Source: Flagellimonas oceani (GTDB lineage Bacteria > Bacteroidota > Bacteroidia > Flavobacteriales > Flavobacteriaceae). From it: DNA of 64,000 nt. The stretch spans positions 4,298,001 through 4,362,000 of the forward strand of contig NZ_CP049616.1 in the NCBI RefSeq assembly GCF_011068285.1, given 5' to 3'. Shown one piece after another: positions 36,413 through 45,834 of the stretch (the stretch's first letter is position 1; each line of letters starts with the position of its first letter). Under the pieces are notes generated by a model, which did not search any database, was not told where the DNA came from, and saw only the letters and a program-made list of their open reading frames with translations. Made by a program: the position numbers and the translations under genes.

Positions 36413-37198
36413 ATGAATTTGAAAAGAAGAATGTTTCAGTTCGTTAACGGGGTATTTTTCTCCAAATTCATATACGGATTAATTGTCCTCAACGTAATTG
36501 CCATAATTTTTGAATCCCATAAGGATATACTGCGTTCGTATAATCAATTCTTTCAGGCCTTTGAGTATTTTTCCATTGTTGTATTCTCAATAGAATATGT
36601 AATTAGAATTTGGATTGCTGACTTGGACAATAATACCCCTATTCTCTTTAGGTCAAAACGTTTGGGCTATGTATGTTCTGGATATGGAATTATCGATTTG
36701 ATAGCCATTGTCCCCTTTTATCTCCCACTTTTGGTTGCTTTCGATTTGAGAATAGTAAGGATTTTAAGGCTTCTCCGGTTACTGCGTATTCTTAAGTTGG
36801 GCAAATACTCCAAATCCCTGCGGATAATTAAGAATGTACTCAAGGATACCAAACCCCAACTTTCCGTGACAGTATTTGTGGCATGGATTCTTTTGGTGTT
36901 GGCTTCAACACTGATGTTCTATGCGGAGAATGATGCTCAACCGGATAAATTCTCCAATATTGGTGATTCATTGTGGTGGGCAGTTGCAACCTTAACTACG
37001 GTTGGATATGGGGATGTTTACCCAGTAACAGTTACTGGTAAGTTGTTAAGTGCGATAATCGCCTTAATTGGAATTGGGTTTGTGGCGTTGCCGACAGGAA
37101 TCCTTAGTTCTGCTTTTATCGATAATGTTCGCAAGGATAGAGAAAAAAGCAAACCGTGCAGATGTCCCAAATGTGGTGAAGAATTCAAAACCTCCTAA
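36413..37198 (+). CDS. Voltage-gated potassium channel (Kv-type, six TM)
   Basis: A 261-residue channel. S1-S4 voltage sensor (about 15-135) has an S4 with Arg113, 116, 119, 122 and 125 at every third position; the pore has the selectivity filter TTVGYGD at 195-201, then S6. The C-terminus ends in a Cys-rich CRCPKCGEEF, a possible zinc ribbon, unusual for the family. Such channels set membrane potential. It lies 120 bp after the DUF4236 operon and converges with the nuclease gene on the other strand. Confidence 0.95.
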   Translation: MNLKRRMFQFVNGVFFSKFIYGLIVLNVIAIIFESHKDILRSYNQFFQAFEYFSIVVFSIEYVIRIWIADLDNNTPILFRSKRLGYVCSGYGIIDLIAIVPFYLPLLVAFDLRIVRILRLLRLLRILKLGKYSKSLRIIKNVLKDTKPQLSVTVFVAWILLVLASTLMFYAENDAQPDKFSNIGDSLWWAVATLTTVGYGDVYPVTVTGKLLSAIIALIGIGFVALPTGILSSAFIDNVRKDREKSKPCRCPKCGEEFKTS

Positions 37199-37207
37199 GA
37201 AGGGGTA

Positions 37208-38023
37208 TCAGTCTTTTAGAGAAAATTTTAAAAATACTGGTAAATGATCTGATAGTTTACGAGCCTGTTCCAATTCATCGCAGTAGCGCACAAAATCTAT
37301 GGCCTTTCCTTCCAATTTTTGAATATTTTTAGAATAAAAAATATTGTCAATAGAGTGGTTGAGGTAGTCGGTTCGTTCACAACTCCATTTCAAGGTAGTC
37401 TTTTGGTTGGAAATGGCTGTTCTGTACCCTGAGTTTTTCAAGGTATTAAAAACGGGCATTTTTTCATCGACATTAAAATCTCCAGCAATGAGTAATGGCG
37501 TTTTTAAAGAATCGATGACAAACTTGGAAAGCACAATGATTTCACTTTCCGGGTCTTTGTTGTAAGGCCTGGAATGGAAGTTGATGATTGTAAACCGTTT
37601 CCCCTCGAGGTAAAAGTTTAGTAAAAAAGGCTCTCGGTCAATTTGGGTGGCCAATTCGGAAATTAGCCATCCCCTGTTCTTTATTTTGATGCGATGGGTC
37701 TTCCAAATAAAGGCATATCGTTCGGCAATATATTTAGGGCTGTTGGTAGGGTCACTGATGACATAGTCCCATTTCGCCCCTTTCCGATTCAATATATCCG
37801 CAAGCTTTGCCACAGCTTGGGCACCCCCATACCCTGCAACTACTTCTTGAATGGCCAAAATATCGGCATGCCTGACAATTTCTGCAATTTGATTGAGTTC
37901 TTCCGTGTTTTTGGTTCTGCCAAAGTCTTTGATATTCCAAGAAATTAAATTGACTTCACCTTGTTGGGAAAAGATTAGGAAGTGAGATAAAATCAGGAAT
38001 AATAATGCCAGTCTTCTTATCAT
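37208..38023 (-). CDS. Exported endonuclease/exonuclease/phosphatase-family protein
   Basis: A 271-residue protein from ATG 38023 (a TTG seven codons upstream is less likely), with a signal peptide MIRRLALLFLILSHFLIFSQ. The EEP core is complete: SWNIKDFG, the metal Glu in LAIQEV, INFHSRP, AGDFNVDE and the terminal SDHLPV. The fold covers DNase I-like nucleases and phosphodiesterases; export suggests extracellular DNA degradation or a phospholipase-like use. It stands convergent to the potassium channel. Confidence 0.92.
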   Translation of the reverse strand: MIRRLALLFLILSHFLIFSQQGEVNLISWNIKDFGRTKNTEELNQIAEIVRHADILAIQEVVAGYGGAQAVAKLADILNRKGAKWDYVISDPTNSPKYIAERYAFIWKTHRIKIKNRGWLISELATQIDREPFLLNFYLEGKRFTIINFHSRPYNKDPESEIIVLSKFVIDSLKTPLLIAGDFNVDEKMPVFNTLKNSGYRTAISNQKTTLKWSCERTDYLNHSIDNIFYSKNIQKLEGKAIDFVRYCDELEQARKLSDHLPVFLKFSLKD

Positions 38024-38072
38024 GAGGTGGGTTGATTTGTGCAATGTATTAGGTGCTCAGCACCACACTATT

Positions 38073-39260
38073 TTACTGGTCGAATATTTTTATAGGCTCA
38101 TATGTCAATTCTACCGTTTTGTGGTAAATTTCCATCATACGGTCGATTTTATCTTCTAGGTCTCTATAAAAACCAAAATCTTTGTCAAAGTATATTTTGT
38201 TTAACGTGTGATAATAAAAGTCCCTATATTCAGTATATTCAATATAAGCTAGCCATTGATCGGATTGCTTACTTTCTGAAAACACTTTCTTGAATCCCTG
38301 ATGCAATTTATCTGGGTCCAACGATATATTTGAATTGGTTTTCACAAAGCCCATGTTCAATCTTGAATATTCCTTTCCCTCAAAGTACAATGCGAGTTTT
38401 ATATGATTTTTTTTCATGGATGCGGTCTGAATATGAAACAATGTACCTTGTGTAACTCCACAATCCATTGTTTTAACGTCTTCAATTCCTTTTTTGGAGA
38501 GCATCTCTTGGATTTTACCTAGAATCCTTGTGACCAATTCTTTTTTTAATTCATTGTTGACATCGTACAAAACTTTGTAAGCGGTCAAATATTCTTTTTC
38601 TTCCAGAATTTTATTTATGATCTCTTGACTCATTTTATTATTTAAACTTTGATTTGTCAATTTCTTGATTACATTGATGTATTGTATGATGGTTTGTTGT
38701 ATTACAGGCATGTTCTCAACCTTGACAAGGCATTGTTCAAGCCAATTGACCATGTCCGTTTCATAGGACATGGTTTCATAAAGGCCTGCTGAATTTTCTT
38801 CTCGGCTTTTCTCGCCAAACAATGTTAGATAAATGAGCTTCCCACTTGGGAATGCGTTGTGGTACCTTAACAATTGATTGGATTGCTCTGCGGCGTAGAC
38901 CTTGTTTTCGATCATGATGACATTGCCTTCTGCATCTTTGATCAAGATGTCAATTCTACCGCCACTTTCCGCTTCAACCTTTCCAACATAGTGTTCCACG
39001 TATACCTTGGTGGTAGCCAAATTTAACTTGGATTCAGGGGCAAATGTATTTTTGAAGATTGCGAGGAATTTATCGGATTGGTCATGGCTCCCATTTGGAT
39101 TGAGCAGTTCGGCAATGAACCTTGAATGTGTAGTGACTTCATTGGATTCCATGCGGAGAATGGAAAATATATTGAAGTTTTCACCTGTACTTTTTGCAAG
39201 TTCCTTGTATTTGTTTGAAATCGTACCGGTTTTTTTGAGTATGTCGATGGCCGCAATCAT
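38073..39260 (-). CDS. PD-(D/E)XK nuclease-superfamily protein
   Basis: A 395-residue protein of the PDDEXK_4 type. The N-terminal EVTTHSRFIAELLNPNGSHDQSD block is typical. The catalytic core shows Asp104 in GGRIDILI and Glu118-Asn-Lys120 in MIENKV, with the downstream QSNQLLRY helix. The C-terminal half is helical/beta and diverse. Such proteins are frequent orphans in defence islands and presumably degrade DNA under some control. It is followed by a small membrane protein and a TerB-PH protein on the same strand. Confidence 0.85.
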   Translation of the reverse strand: MIAAIDILKKTGTISNKYKELAKSTGENFNIFSILRMESNEVTTHSRFIAELLNPNGSHDQSDKFLAIFKNTFAPESKLNLATTKVYVEHYVGKVEAESGGRIDILIKDAEGNVIMIENKVYAAEQSNQLLRYHNAFPSGKLIYLTLFGEKSREENSAGLYETMSYETDMVNWLEQCLVKVENMPVIQQTIIQYINVIKKLTNQSLNNKMSQEIINKILEEKEYLTAYKVLYDVNNELKKELVTRILGKIQEMLSKKGIEDVKTMDCGVTQGTLFHIQTASMKKNHIKLALYFEGKEYSRLNMGFVKTNSNISLDPDKLHQGFKKVFSESKQSDQWLAYIEYTEYRDFYYHTLNKIYFDKDFGFYRDLEDKIDRMMEIYHKTVELTYEPIKIFDQ

Positions 39261-39273
39261 ATACTGTATCTGG

Positions 39274-39597
39274 TTAGGTTTTATTTTGACTGGTTTCGTT
39301 TGGATTGCCTTTAAGGAATATCGAAAAAGACAATAGGAGAGCCCAGACGATATCGATGATATTCCAAAGTTCTCTTCCCAAAGCTATTTTAAAAATAGGA
39401 TTGATTAATATGGCGGAGGCAAGCCAGATGATGAACCATGTTTTGTTTTTTTCAAAATCATGGTACGCCAACAATCCGAATCCCACCATACCCAAAAAAC
39501 GGACCAGTTGAAAATAGCCATATTCCCAGTCGAATAGGCAACCAATAAAAAGTATGATCAAAACGATTTTTAAAATCAGCAGTTTGTTGTTTGGCAT
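39274..39597 (-). CDS. Small membrane protein, family unknown
   Basis: A 107-residue protein from ATG 39597 (MPNNKLLILKIVLIILFIG) with about four short hydrophobic segments, typical of small DUF-type integral membrane proteins. Its stop lies 13 bp before the PD-(D/E)XK start on the same strand, so it could be co-transcribed with it. Function not recognised. Confidence 0.65.
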   Translation of the reverse strand: MPNNKLLILKIVLIILFIGCLFDWEYGYFQLVRFLGMVGFGLLAYHDFEKNKTWFIIWLASAILINPIFKIALGRELWNIIDIVWALLLSFSIFLKGNPNETSQNKT

Positions 39598-39621
39598 TTG
39601 CAATGATTTTGTACTTCAATT

Positions 39622-40710
39622 TCAAAGTTCATCTATCAATCGAACAAGCATCATGGAGAAGATATCCACATTAGTGCTAAATTCGAGAAAAGGGCTTTTT
39701 CCTGCATCCTTTTGAATGTCGACCCCATTTTTATAGGGGATGATATCCAGTATTTTGTTCAGCCTAATGGTTTTGTTTCCCTTGGAGCCCATAAAAATGA
39801 GTCGTTTGTTTGTTAGGTACAAGTTTCCACTGTCAATGACCTTCCAAACATCTTCCGACACTGCTTTGGCGGCAATACTACCCATTCTATAATATACCCC
39901 CTTTGCTATTTTTATCCTGGCAGTAGGACCACCATAGTTGATTCTTTTGGTCACTCTCCGTTGCTCTTGCCAATTAACATGGCCCATAAAATATAGGTTT
40001 TCACTTTTTTGAATGTTTATGGGAGGGTTGGCATAGACCGGTAGTTCTCCGTTTTCTATAGTCCAATATAAACGGTAACGCTCTAGATTTTGTTTCGTTT
40101 TCGCATCTAAATTAGGCTCGATGCCTAGGCTTTGCGATATCTCGTTCATTTTCTCAAACTCTTCATCGCTCAGTCGCTCATCCGAAATAGCATTGTCAAT
40201 GAAATCTTTTAAGATTTTATTTGAATTACTTTTTAGAATATCCTTCGCTGTTTCATCAGTGAGCAGAAGATTTTTTTTGAGTATCTCCAATTTATCCTTT
40301 TCGTCTTGGGTCAATTTCCCGTCAGATACGGCAACCTTAACTTCTCTGTCAAAAATCTTTTTGGTTTCAAAGTCGAGCATATGTTTGACCTCTGCATCGG
40401 TCAAATACAGCAGTTCTTTTAGATGTTGGATAGTGTTTACTTCATTCTCGTCGATAACTTGGTCTTCCAGGCAATGGTGAATGTACTTTCTGAAAAGTTC
40501 AAACCGAAGGGGCTTAAATTTTTTGTTGAGTTTTATTTTGTATCGATTTGCGATTTCTTGGATGTGACCCAAGTTTATCTTGATCAGGTCATCTTCGTTT
40601 TCAACGAAAAGATTGTTTATTTCAATGATGGCATTTTCCTTGGGAGTCCTTTTTAGGATTTTGTCAATGAACGAAGGCTTTTTACTTTTCTTTGGGGTAA
40701 AGATGCTCAT
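39622..40710 (-). CDS. TerB-like helical protein with C-terminal PH/GRAM-like domain
   Basis: A 362-residue protein from ATG 40710 (MSIFTPKKSKKPSF). It has a helical part with repeated acidic loops (DEKDKLEIL, DERLSDEEFEKM; about 70-205) like TerB, then a domain with LPVYANPPINIQKSEN, and a C-terminal YLTNKRLIFMGSKGNKTIRLNKILDI typical of bacterial PH/GRAM folds. The combination suggests a membrane-lipid or protein-binding adaptor. It resembles the TerB-like gene at 33.5 kb in theme but is on the opposite strand. Confidence 0.75.
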   Translation of the reverse strand: MSIFTPKKSKKPSFIDKILKRTPKENAIIEINNLFVENEDDLIKINLGHIQEIANRYKIKLNKKFKPLRFELFRKYIHHCLEDQVIDENEVNTIQHLKELLYLTDAEVKHMLDFETKKIFDREVKVAVSDGKLTQDEKDKLEILKKNLLLTDETAKDILKSNSNKILKDFIDNAISDERLSDEEFEKMNEISQSLGIEPNLDAKTKQNLERYRLYWTIENGELPVYANPPINIQKSENLYFMGHVNWQEQRRVTKRINYGGPTARIKIAKGVYYRMGSIAAKAVSEDVWKVIDSGNLYLTNKRLIFMGSKGNKTIRLNKILDIIPYKNGVDIQKDAGKSPFLEFSTNVDIFSMMLVRLIDEL

Positions 40711-40797
40711 AGTTCTGGTTTGGATATTTTTCAAAGTTTACACTTGTTCACGAAAAAATGTTCCAATTAAGTTTTATTTAAATGGATGTTATTGGGA

Positions 40798-41463
40798 TTA
40801 TTCCAAAGAGGTGCCATCTTCAAATATAATCTTTTCAGGTTCCCAAATGACTTTCAAATCTTTCAGTTCTTTGTTTTTTAGAGCTTGGTCGTCATCCATA
40901 AACTGATTGTAGTCCGTTGTTGCATTCCAATTGACTTCTTGGCCTGCCGGTATAGGTTGGTCATACACAAAGGTTAACGTTTTAATTTCATCATCGAACA
41001 AATTGGTAAATGTTATAGCACCTTTAATGGCCCGGATATTTTTATCGGATTTGTTTTGAATCACGAATTTATAGGTGATATAGTCTTCATAGTCACCTTC
41101 CGAAAAACCTTTTTGATAACAAGAAACCATAACCGCTTGATTGAGCCTTTTAAACCTTTCTGACTCTTCCTTGGCTGCTTTTTCCGCTAGTGCCTTTTGT
41201 TCGGCTTCCACTTTTTCCTGTTCTTTTTTCCACTCTTTGCCATCCTCCAAGATTTCTGCATAAGTCATATCTTCAAGTTCTTTGTCCTGCAGTTTCAATC
41301 GTAACATCGACCCTGTCAATAATTGAAATTCGGTTGTATCAAGTTTTGATTCTATAGCCTCAAAATCTTCTTTGACGGTTTCTTGATTAAATTTTCTGTC
41401 CAATGGGGAATTACAGGACATAAACAACGCTGTTAACCCCATCAGTATAAGTCCTTTCTTCAT
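40798..41463 (-). CDS. Hypothetical lipoprotein with coiled coil
   Basis: A 221-residue protein from ATG 41463 (MKKGLILMGLTALFMSC), with lipobox FMSC at Cys17. The acidic helical middle (KEWKKEQEKVEAEQKALAEK, about 85-105) is a coiled coil, followed by an immunoglobulin-like beta domain: KFVIQNKSDKNIRAIKGAI. Related domains are common in Bacteroidota exported proteins. A TTG further upstream would remove a clean signal peptide and is rejected. Confidence 0.7.
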   Translation of the reverse strand: MKKGLILMGLTALFMSCNSPLDRKFNQETVKEDFEAIESKLDTTEFQLLTGSMLRLKLQDKELEDMTYAEILEDGKEWKKEQEKVEAEQKALAEKAAKEESERFKRLNQAVMVSCYQKGFSEGDYEDYITYKFVIQNKSDKNIRAIKGAITFTNLFDDEIKTLTFVYDQPIPAGQEVNWNATTDYNQFMDDDQALKNKELKDLKVIWEPEKIIFEDGTSLE

Positions 41464-41709
41464 TTTGGTCCATTTTAAATCAATGGAAACTAAACTATAC
41501 AAATTGCCAATAATGTGATTACGGAAAAACGTAATATGAGATTGTCTTTAGTGAAGATTGTGTAATATGATTTAAAATAAAATAGTGTTGAGAATAGGAT
41601 GTAACGTAGATAAGGACATTCAAAAGAATTTTTGGTTATTCACAATTAAATTGATGTGAATAGGTGATTTACTTAAATCAGCAATCAGTTCTTTATTGGA
41701 AAAAGCGTC

Positions 41710-42486
41710 TTATTCTTTTAGGACGAAATCACCACTTTTATGGATTCCAAATAAATGTTCGCTAAATTCTGTGAACCTTGCTATTTGGCCTTCATATTTA
41801 TTTTTAGTACTTCCTCCCTTTACGATGTTCTCTTCTTGAGAGACGGATCCCATTCGGAGGTGAATTGAAAATCCCACATCAGTTTTTTCCATGTGCTCCT
41901 TTTTATCCTCCTTGTTGAGAATGAAGTTATTTTCATAAAGGTGTGGCTCATTGTTTTTGATTGCTCTGCTATATGCAGATATAGATTCGCCCCCATTTTG
42001 TGTATTGACAATGAACCGTTCAATAAAGTCAATGGTATAATCCAATTCACCAATAAACTGATTGATGTAAAGGCCAATAAAGATTGGGCTCTTAATCCTG
42101 TCGTAATAGCGGATTTTGAATGCATTTTCCAATATCTCCAAGAATACTGGGTCTAATTCTTTGGTGATGTCCTTATTGACATTTTCAAGGAGGTTTTTGA
42201 GCTTATCAAATTTATCGAAATGGTAATGATATTTTTCTCGAACCTCGAGATTGAAAACAATCAGGGCTTTTAGGTATTTTTCTACGGAAGTGCTTGCAAG
42301 TGTTAACCCTTGCACTATGAGATGGTTGTTAAGCAGGAAACGGGCAGCGATGTAATCGCGATACCCAAGGTTCATTAACCAATAACCTTTATCCAACTTT
42401 TCTGTCCATGTAATTGAATTGTTCATACTAGACATTAACTCTTTCCTATTAGTTTGGGCGTTTTTTTGCTTGCTTTTTCTGTTCAT
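41710..42486 (-). CDS. HEPN-like domain protein
   Basis: A 258-residue protein. Residues about 35-150 have the HEPN layout: GYRDYIAARFLLNNHLIVQG, then ASTSVEKYLKALIVFN (the AAEKxLKAL helix), and KYHYHFDKFDKLKNLL, the position of the usual KxHdL motif, but the RNase Rx4-6H motif is not clear. The C-terminal 80 residues are unlike any family I know. HEPN proteins are RNases, toxins or adaptors; no MNT antitoxin partner is adjacent. It borders the tra operon, 133 bp downstream. Confidence 0.6.
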   Translation of the reverse strand: MNRKSKQKNAQTNRKELMSSMNNSITWTEKLDKGYWLMNLGYRDYIAARFLLNNHLIVQGLTLASTSVEKYLKALIVFNLEVREKYHYHFDKFDKLKNLLENVNKDITKELDPVFLEILENAFKIRYYDRIKSPIFIGLYINQFIGELDYTIDFIERFIVNTQNGGESISAYSRAIKNNEPHLYENNFILNKEDKKEHMEKTDVGFSIHLRMGSVSQEENIVKGGSTKNKYEGQIARFTEFSEHLFGIHKSGDFVLKE

Positions 42487-42619
42487 TGTAATAGTACTGG
42501 ATTTATAAAAAAATGCCTGACAGCCATGTTTCCGATTTAAGCCATATTACTTGTGCTTTATGTACAAGTTAGGAAAAAGCTAGGTATGATTGTTGTTGGC
42601 CGAAGGATTGATTTCACGT

Positions 42620-43432
42620 CTACTTAACTATCTTAAAGATAAGATTACGGCTTCCATGGGCTTCCAACACCTTTACTTGTAGCTGTTGCTTTGCGTTTAA
42701 GGTAAACTTGGGGTAGACAACCACAAAGCGAACCGTTTCGCCAGCGCCGATCTGTTTGGGCATTTGGAATTCGAACAGGGGAGTGATGGGCAATTCCTGA
42801 TAAGAGGCTTTACGTTTGGGGGTGCCCAATACTTTTGATAATTGGAACAGGCCTAAATCATAAGGAATTGTGGATCGGTTCCTCAGTTCATAGACCATAT
42901 AGACTTGATTATCATGGTAGACCTGATCTATTAGTTTAGCCCTGATGCCTTTTTGTCGCTTACTCCATTTATGTGCGGATGATTCCCTGTCAAGCAATTG
43001 GGTGCATAGTAACGTAAACTGTTTTTCTTTCGGAGACGGTTTTTTTGGAATGGAACCAGTAGCTTCTTGGGTCTGGGAATCATGTTGAAAAGGGTTTTTC
43101 AAACATTGATTCGGCCTAATGAAATAATGCAACTGGAGCAGGTCCTCCCGATAGGCAAGGATAAAGCTGTAGAGGTTACCAACGGTGGTGCGGACCAATA
43201 GATTACTAGTCACATCTTTATCCGCCTGCAGTAATCCCAAGTTATCTGCTTTCTCTCGATCAAAACTGAAGGCAAAGTTTTGGGCACCGGTCATACCCGT
43301 CTGGATAGGGTCGGGAAATGTAAGGGAAACAACTTGATGCGCATTGGCATAAATGGTATCCAAGGATTGGGATGTGCCATAAACGGCAAAAAAGAGGAGT
43401 ATGATGACGGGTAAAAGGGTTTGATATTTCAT
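42620..43432 (-). CDS. traN: Conjugative transfer protein TraN (VirB9-like)
   Basis: A 270-residue periplasmic protein with signal peptide MKYQTLLPVIILLFFAVYG and the TraN/DUF4138 features HQVVSLTFPDPI, VRTTVGNLYSFILAYREDLLQLHYFI and RNRSTIPYDLGLFQL. In the Bacteroidota (MPF-B) secretion system TraN is the outer-membrane ring partner of TraM. It is the last gene of the minus-strand operon; the start lies 17 bp after the TraM stop. Confidence 0.9.
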   Translation of the reverse strand: MKYQTLLPVIILLFFAVYGTSQSLDTIYANAHQVVSLTFPDPIQTGMTGAQNFAFSFDREKADNLGLLQADKDVTSNLLVRTTVGNLYSFILAYREDLLQLHYFIRPNQCLKNPFQHDSQTQEATGSIPKKPSPKEKQFTLLCTQLLDRESSAHKWSKRQKGIRAKLIDQVYHDNQVYMVYELRNRSTIPYDLGLFQLSKVLGTPKRKASYQELPITPLFEFQMPKQIGAGETVRFVVVYPKFTLNAKQQLQVKVLEAHGSRNLIFKIVK

Positions 43433-43449
43433 GGTGTTACTGTTTATGA

Positions 43450-44367
43450 TTACGGTTTTGGTTGTAGTAGTAAGCGATGACCATCCAATACGGTCACCTT
43501 TTGTTGGCGTTGCCTCCGTTGAAATAAACTTTTTAGGCCCCTTACTTCGGGTAGTCCCGCGATATTGATATCCTGTACCATATCATCTGTGATCTCACGG
43601 GTAGCTTCTTCACGTAGAGAGTTTTCCAAGTAGAGGCCCATTAAGCCATCTTGTAGGTCATAGGCCTCCCCCTCGAAGGGAATATGATTTATGTGGGTAA
43701 TGTGCAATAGGGTCCGATTTGGTTGGAAACGTACCGTGCCAAACACTGTGGTGTACTTTGGAAAGTGATGGCCATTGAAGGTCATGGGCTCCACCAATCG
43801 TAACCGGATACGACTGTTGGTTCGCAATACCTGTTTGCCATCCACTTCAACCATTACTGGAGAGTTGATTTCGCTGTTGACAGTCTTGGGATGTGAAGCA
43901 AAGAACAGTTGCTGTTCCAAGGCCATTTCGGCAGCTGTGATAGCGCTCTCAGATGTAGGTATTTCGTTTTGGTCGGGCACGGTTTTAGGTTCTGTTATTG
44001 AGGTTGTGTCCAAATTCGGAATAGGTTCCTGATGATAGTTGAACCTACCCGAGCTATACACACTGTCGATGATGCGCTGTTTCTCATATTCCATATAGTC
44101 GGGATTGAAATAGCCTTTATCATCCACCATATGGTCCGGGTAGATTTGTGGTGCGGTAACTTCGCGTTCAGCTTCAATGGCATCCAAGGCCTCCATCTTG
44201 GATTCGTATACCTTTTGGTTCTCTTCCAGGTCGGGCATTGGAATGCGATCGGGTTTCAATTCGGTTTTTTTGTCCTTGCCAAAGGTGAGAATGGAGTAGA
44301 CTGCTATAAAAAGGACCACGCCTACCAAGACCATGGCAAAAACGATTTTATTTTTCTGTGGTTTCAT
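43450..44367 (-). CDS. traM: Conjugative transfer protein TraM (VirB10-like)
   Basis: A 305-residue protein with one N-terminal membrane segment (VFAMVLVGVVLFIAVYSIL, about 9-27), a Glu/Pro-rich linker and a C-terminal beta domain with RIRLRLVEPMTFNGHHFPKYTTVFGTV, as in VirB10. It spans the periplasm as the channel scaffold. Its ATG lies inside the TraK gene, a 20-base overlap, which ensures coupled translation. Shorter than the Bacteroides CTnDOT TraM (about 450), mainly in the linker. Confidence 0.9.
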   Translation of the reverse strand: MKPQKNKIVFAMVLVGVVLFIAVYSILTFGKDKKTELKPDRIPMPDLEENQKVYESKMEALDAIEAEREVTAPQIYPDHMVDDKGYFNPDYMEYEKQRIIDSVYSSGRFNYHQEPIPNLDTTSITEPKTVPDQNEIPTSESAITAAEMALEQQLFFASHPKTVNSEINSPVMVEVDGKQVLRTNSRIRLRLVEPMTFNGHHFPKYTTVFGTVRFQPNRTLLHITHINHIPFEGEAYDLQDGLMGLYLENSLREEATREITDDMVQDINIAGLPEVRGLKSLFQRRQRQQKVTVLDGHRLLLQPKP

Positions 44368-44974
44368 AGGATTCTATTTTACGGAGGGAGTTTTCAAAAA
44401 AATCAGTGATGAGCAACCCGTGGGGGTTGTGGGGGAAATGACGGGCCACTGTGATGAGCTTGCCCGTGGTTATCAATTCATAGGTATCGGTAACCGTACC
44501 TCGATTGATATGGATCAGGGTCCGGGTCTGAAAGGCATAAGGTTCTTGGTCCATATCGATTTGGGAATCGATGCGTTCCACTTGTTGTACGAGGGAATAT
44601 TGCAATAAACGGTTATAGAAGCCGTCTGCCTTTTTTTGACGGAAGATGGCACCCACTGAGGCATTGCCCAACCATAAGGCTTTTTCCATGTTCTTTTCAT
44701 AGCTGTTGGCCTCCACACCATAGAACCAATTGTGGAACTGTTCCAGATGGGCCAAAGCCTCGACTTCCAAGTTCTCACGTTCATTCGTCAATTGGAGGGG
44801 GATGACCGCTCCGTCGGAACTGACCACAAAGGCCTGATTCAGGCTATCTTTGTGTATCTTGACTACCAAAACAATCGCGGTGATACAGACCAAGCCCGCC
44901 ATAACGACCAATGCCAAAACCACAATCCGGTTCAATCTCAAAACCTGTTGTATGTTTTTAAAGGGTGTTTTCAT
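44348..44974 (-). CDS. traK: Conjugative transfer protein TraK (VirB8-like)
   Basis: A 208-residue protein beginning MKTPFKNIQQVLRLNRIVV, with a single membrane helix (about 18-38) and a periplasmic NTF2-like domain (AHLEQFHNWFYGVEANSYEKN, GNASVGAI, YELITTGKLI). This is the TraK/VirB8 architecture; it nucleates the inner-membrane complex. It starts 17 bp after TraJ and overlaps TraM by 20 bases. Confidence 0.9.
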   Translation of the reverse strand: MKTPFKNIQQVLRLNRIVVLALVVMAGLVCITAIVLVVKIHKDSLNQAFVVSSDGAVIPLQLTNERENLEVEALAHLEQFHNWFYGVEANSYEKNMEKALWLGNASVGAIFRQKKADGFYNRLLQYSLVQQVERIDSQIDMDQEPYAFQTRTLIHINRGTVTDTYELITTGKLITVARHFPHNPHGLLITDFFENSLRKIESYETTEK

Positions 44975-44991
44975 TTTTAGTAAAATCTTAG

Positions 44992-45834
44992 TTAACCAGT
45001 GAACAGGCGCAACGTAAAACTCATGGCCTTCCGGTACAGTTTGAATTTGAGCAATACAATAAATCCGATGGATCCTAGCTGGATAACTGGGGCAAAAAAT
45101 TCACTGCCCCAATCCGTGCCGAACAGACTGCCCCAAAAGTTGGTGTTGATCTCCGTATAGAGGTTGTTGACAAAGACATTGACCAAAAAGAAGGCAGGCA
45201 CCAACATATAGACTCCTGCATAGAGCTTGAAGTACGTATAGGCCAGACCTCGAAACTTCTCGAATACGGCCAAGCTAATGACCAAGGGGAAAAAGGCCTG
45301 CATGATTCCCAATAGGAAATATCGTTCGGCCAAAAAGAGCGGATAGATGAATATATCCAACAACCACAGCATAACCGCTATGACAAAAGCTACCATTTTC
45401 AATCCGTACAAGGGAGTGACCAAGGCTTCATAGAGCATGGCCATCGCTTTTTTGGCGGCTTCCAGGGCACCCACATCCCGTTCCAGGTCCACATCCTGTA
45501 GCTGTAAGGGGAGGAGTGCCGGAGCCGTGTCCCGGTATTGGGATTCAATGGCGACCAAAATACCGTCAAAGACCTCTAATACCTGTGTGGAAAAAATGAC
45601 CAGTAGCACAATCAAAAAGTTTTTGGCCAGTTCGGTAGGGGTGAGGCCCCAGGTATGACCATCGGTCGTGGCGATGCCCTCATTGTATTTTTTGAGGATG
45701 TTGATCAAAAAGAACAGCACAGCCAAGGCCTTCATCCCAACAATGGTGTATTGGGAAAAATCACTGTCCTTGATGGTCTGAAAGACCGCATCCACATATT
45801 CCAATCCTATGCCCAAGAAATATCCCATCATCAT
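44992..45834 (-). CDS. traJ: Conjugative transfer protein TraJ (VirB6-like)
   Basis: A polytopic inner-membrane protein of about 280 residues with six or seven hydrophobic segments and the typical ADSFPLVISLAVFEKF-like block (AFFPLVISLAVFEKFRG). The start is one of several consecutive methionines (45834, 45831, 45828); the first overlaps the preceding stop in TGATG, so translation is coupled. TraJ forms the inner channel like VirB6. Confidence 0.87.
   Translation of the reverse strand: MMMGYFLGIGLEYVDAVFQTIKDSDFSQYTIVGMKALAVLFFLINILKKYNEGIATTDGHTWGLTPTELAKNFLIVLLVIFSTQVLEVFDGILVAIESQYRDTAPALLPLQLQDVDLERDVGALEAAKKAMAMLYEALVTPLYGLKMVAFVIAVMLWLLDIFIYPLFLAERYFLLGIMQAFFPLVISLAVFEKFRGLAYTYFKLYAGVYMLVPAFFLVNVFVNNLYTEINTNFWGSLFGTDWGSEFFAPVIQLGSIGFIVLLKFKLYRKAMSFTLRLFTG

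Noticed and set aside
41710..42486. HEPN/MNT toxin-antitoxin pair
   Set aside because: No nucleotidyltransferase antitoxin gene is adjacent and the RNase motif is unclear.
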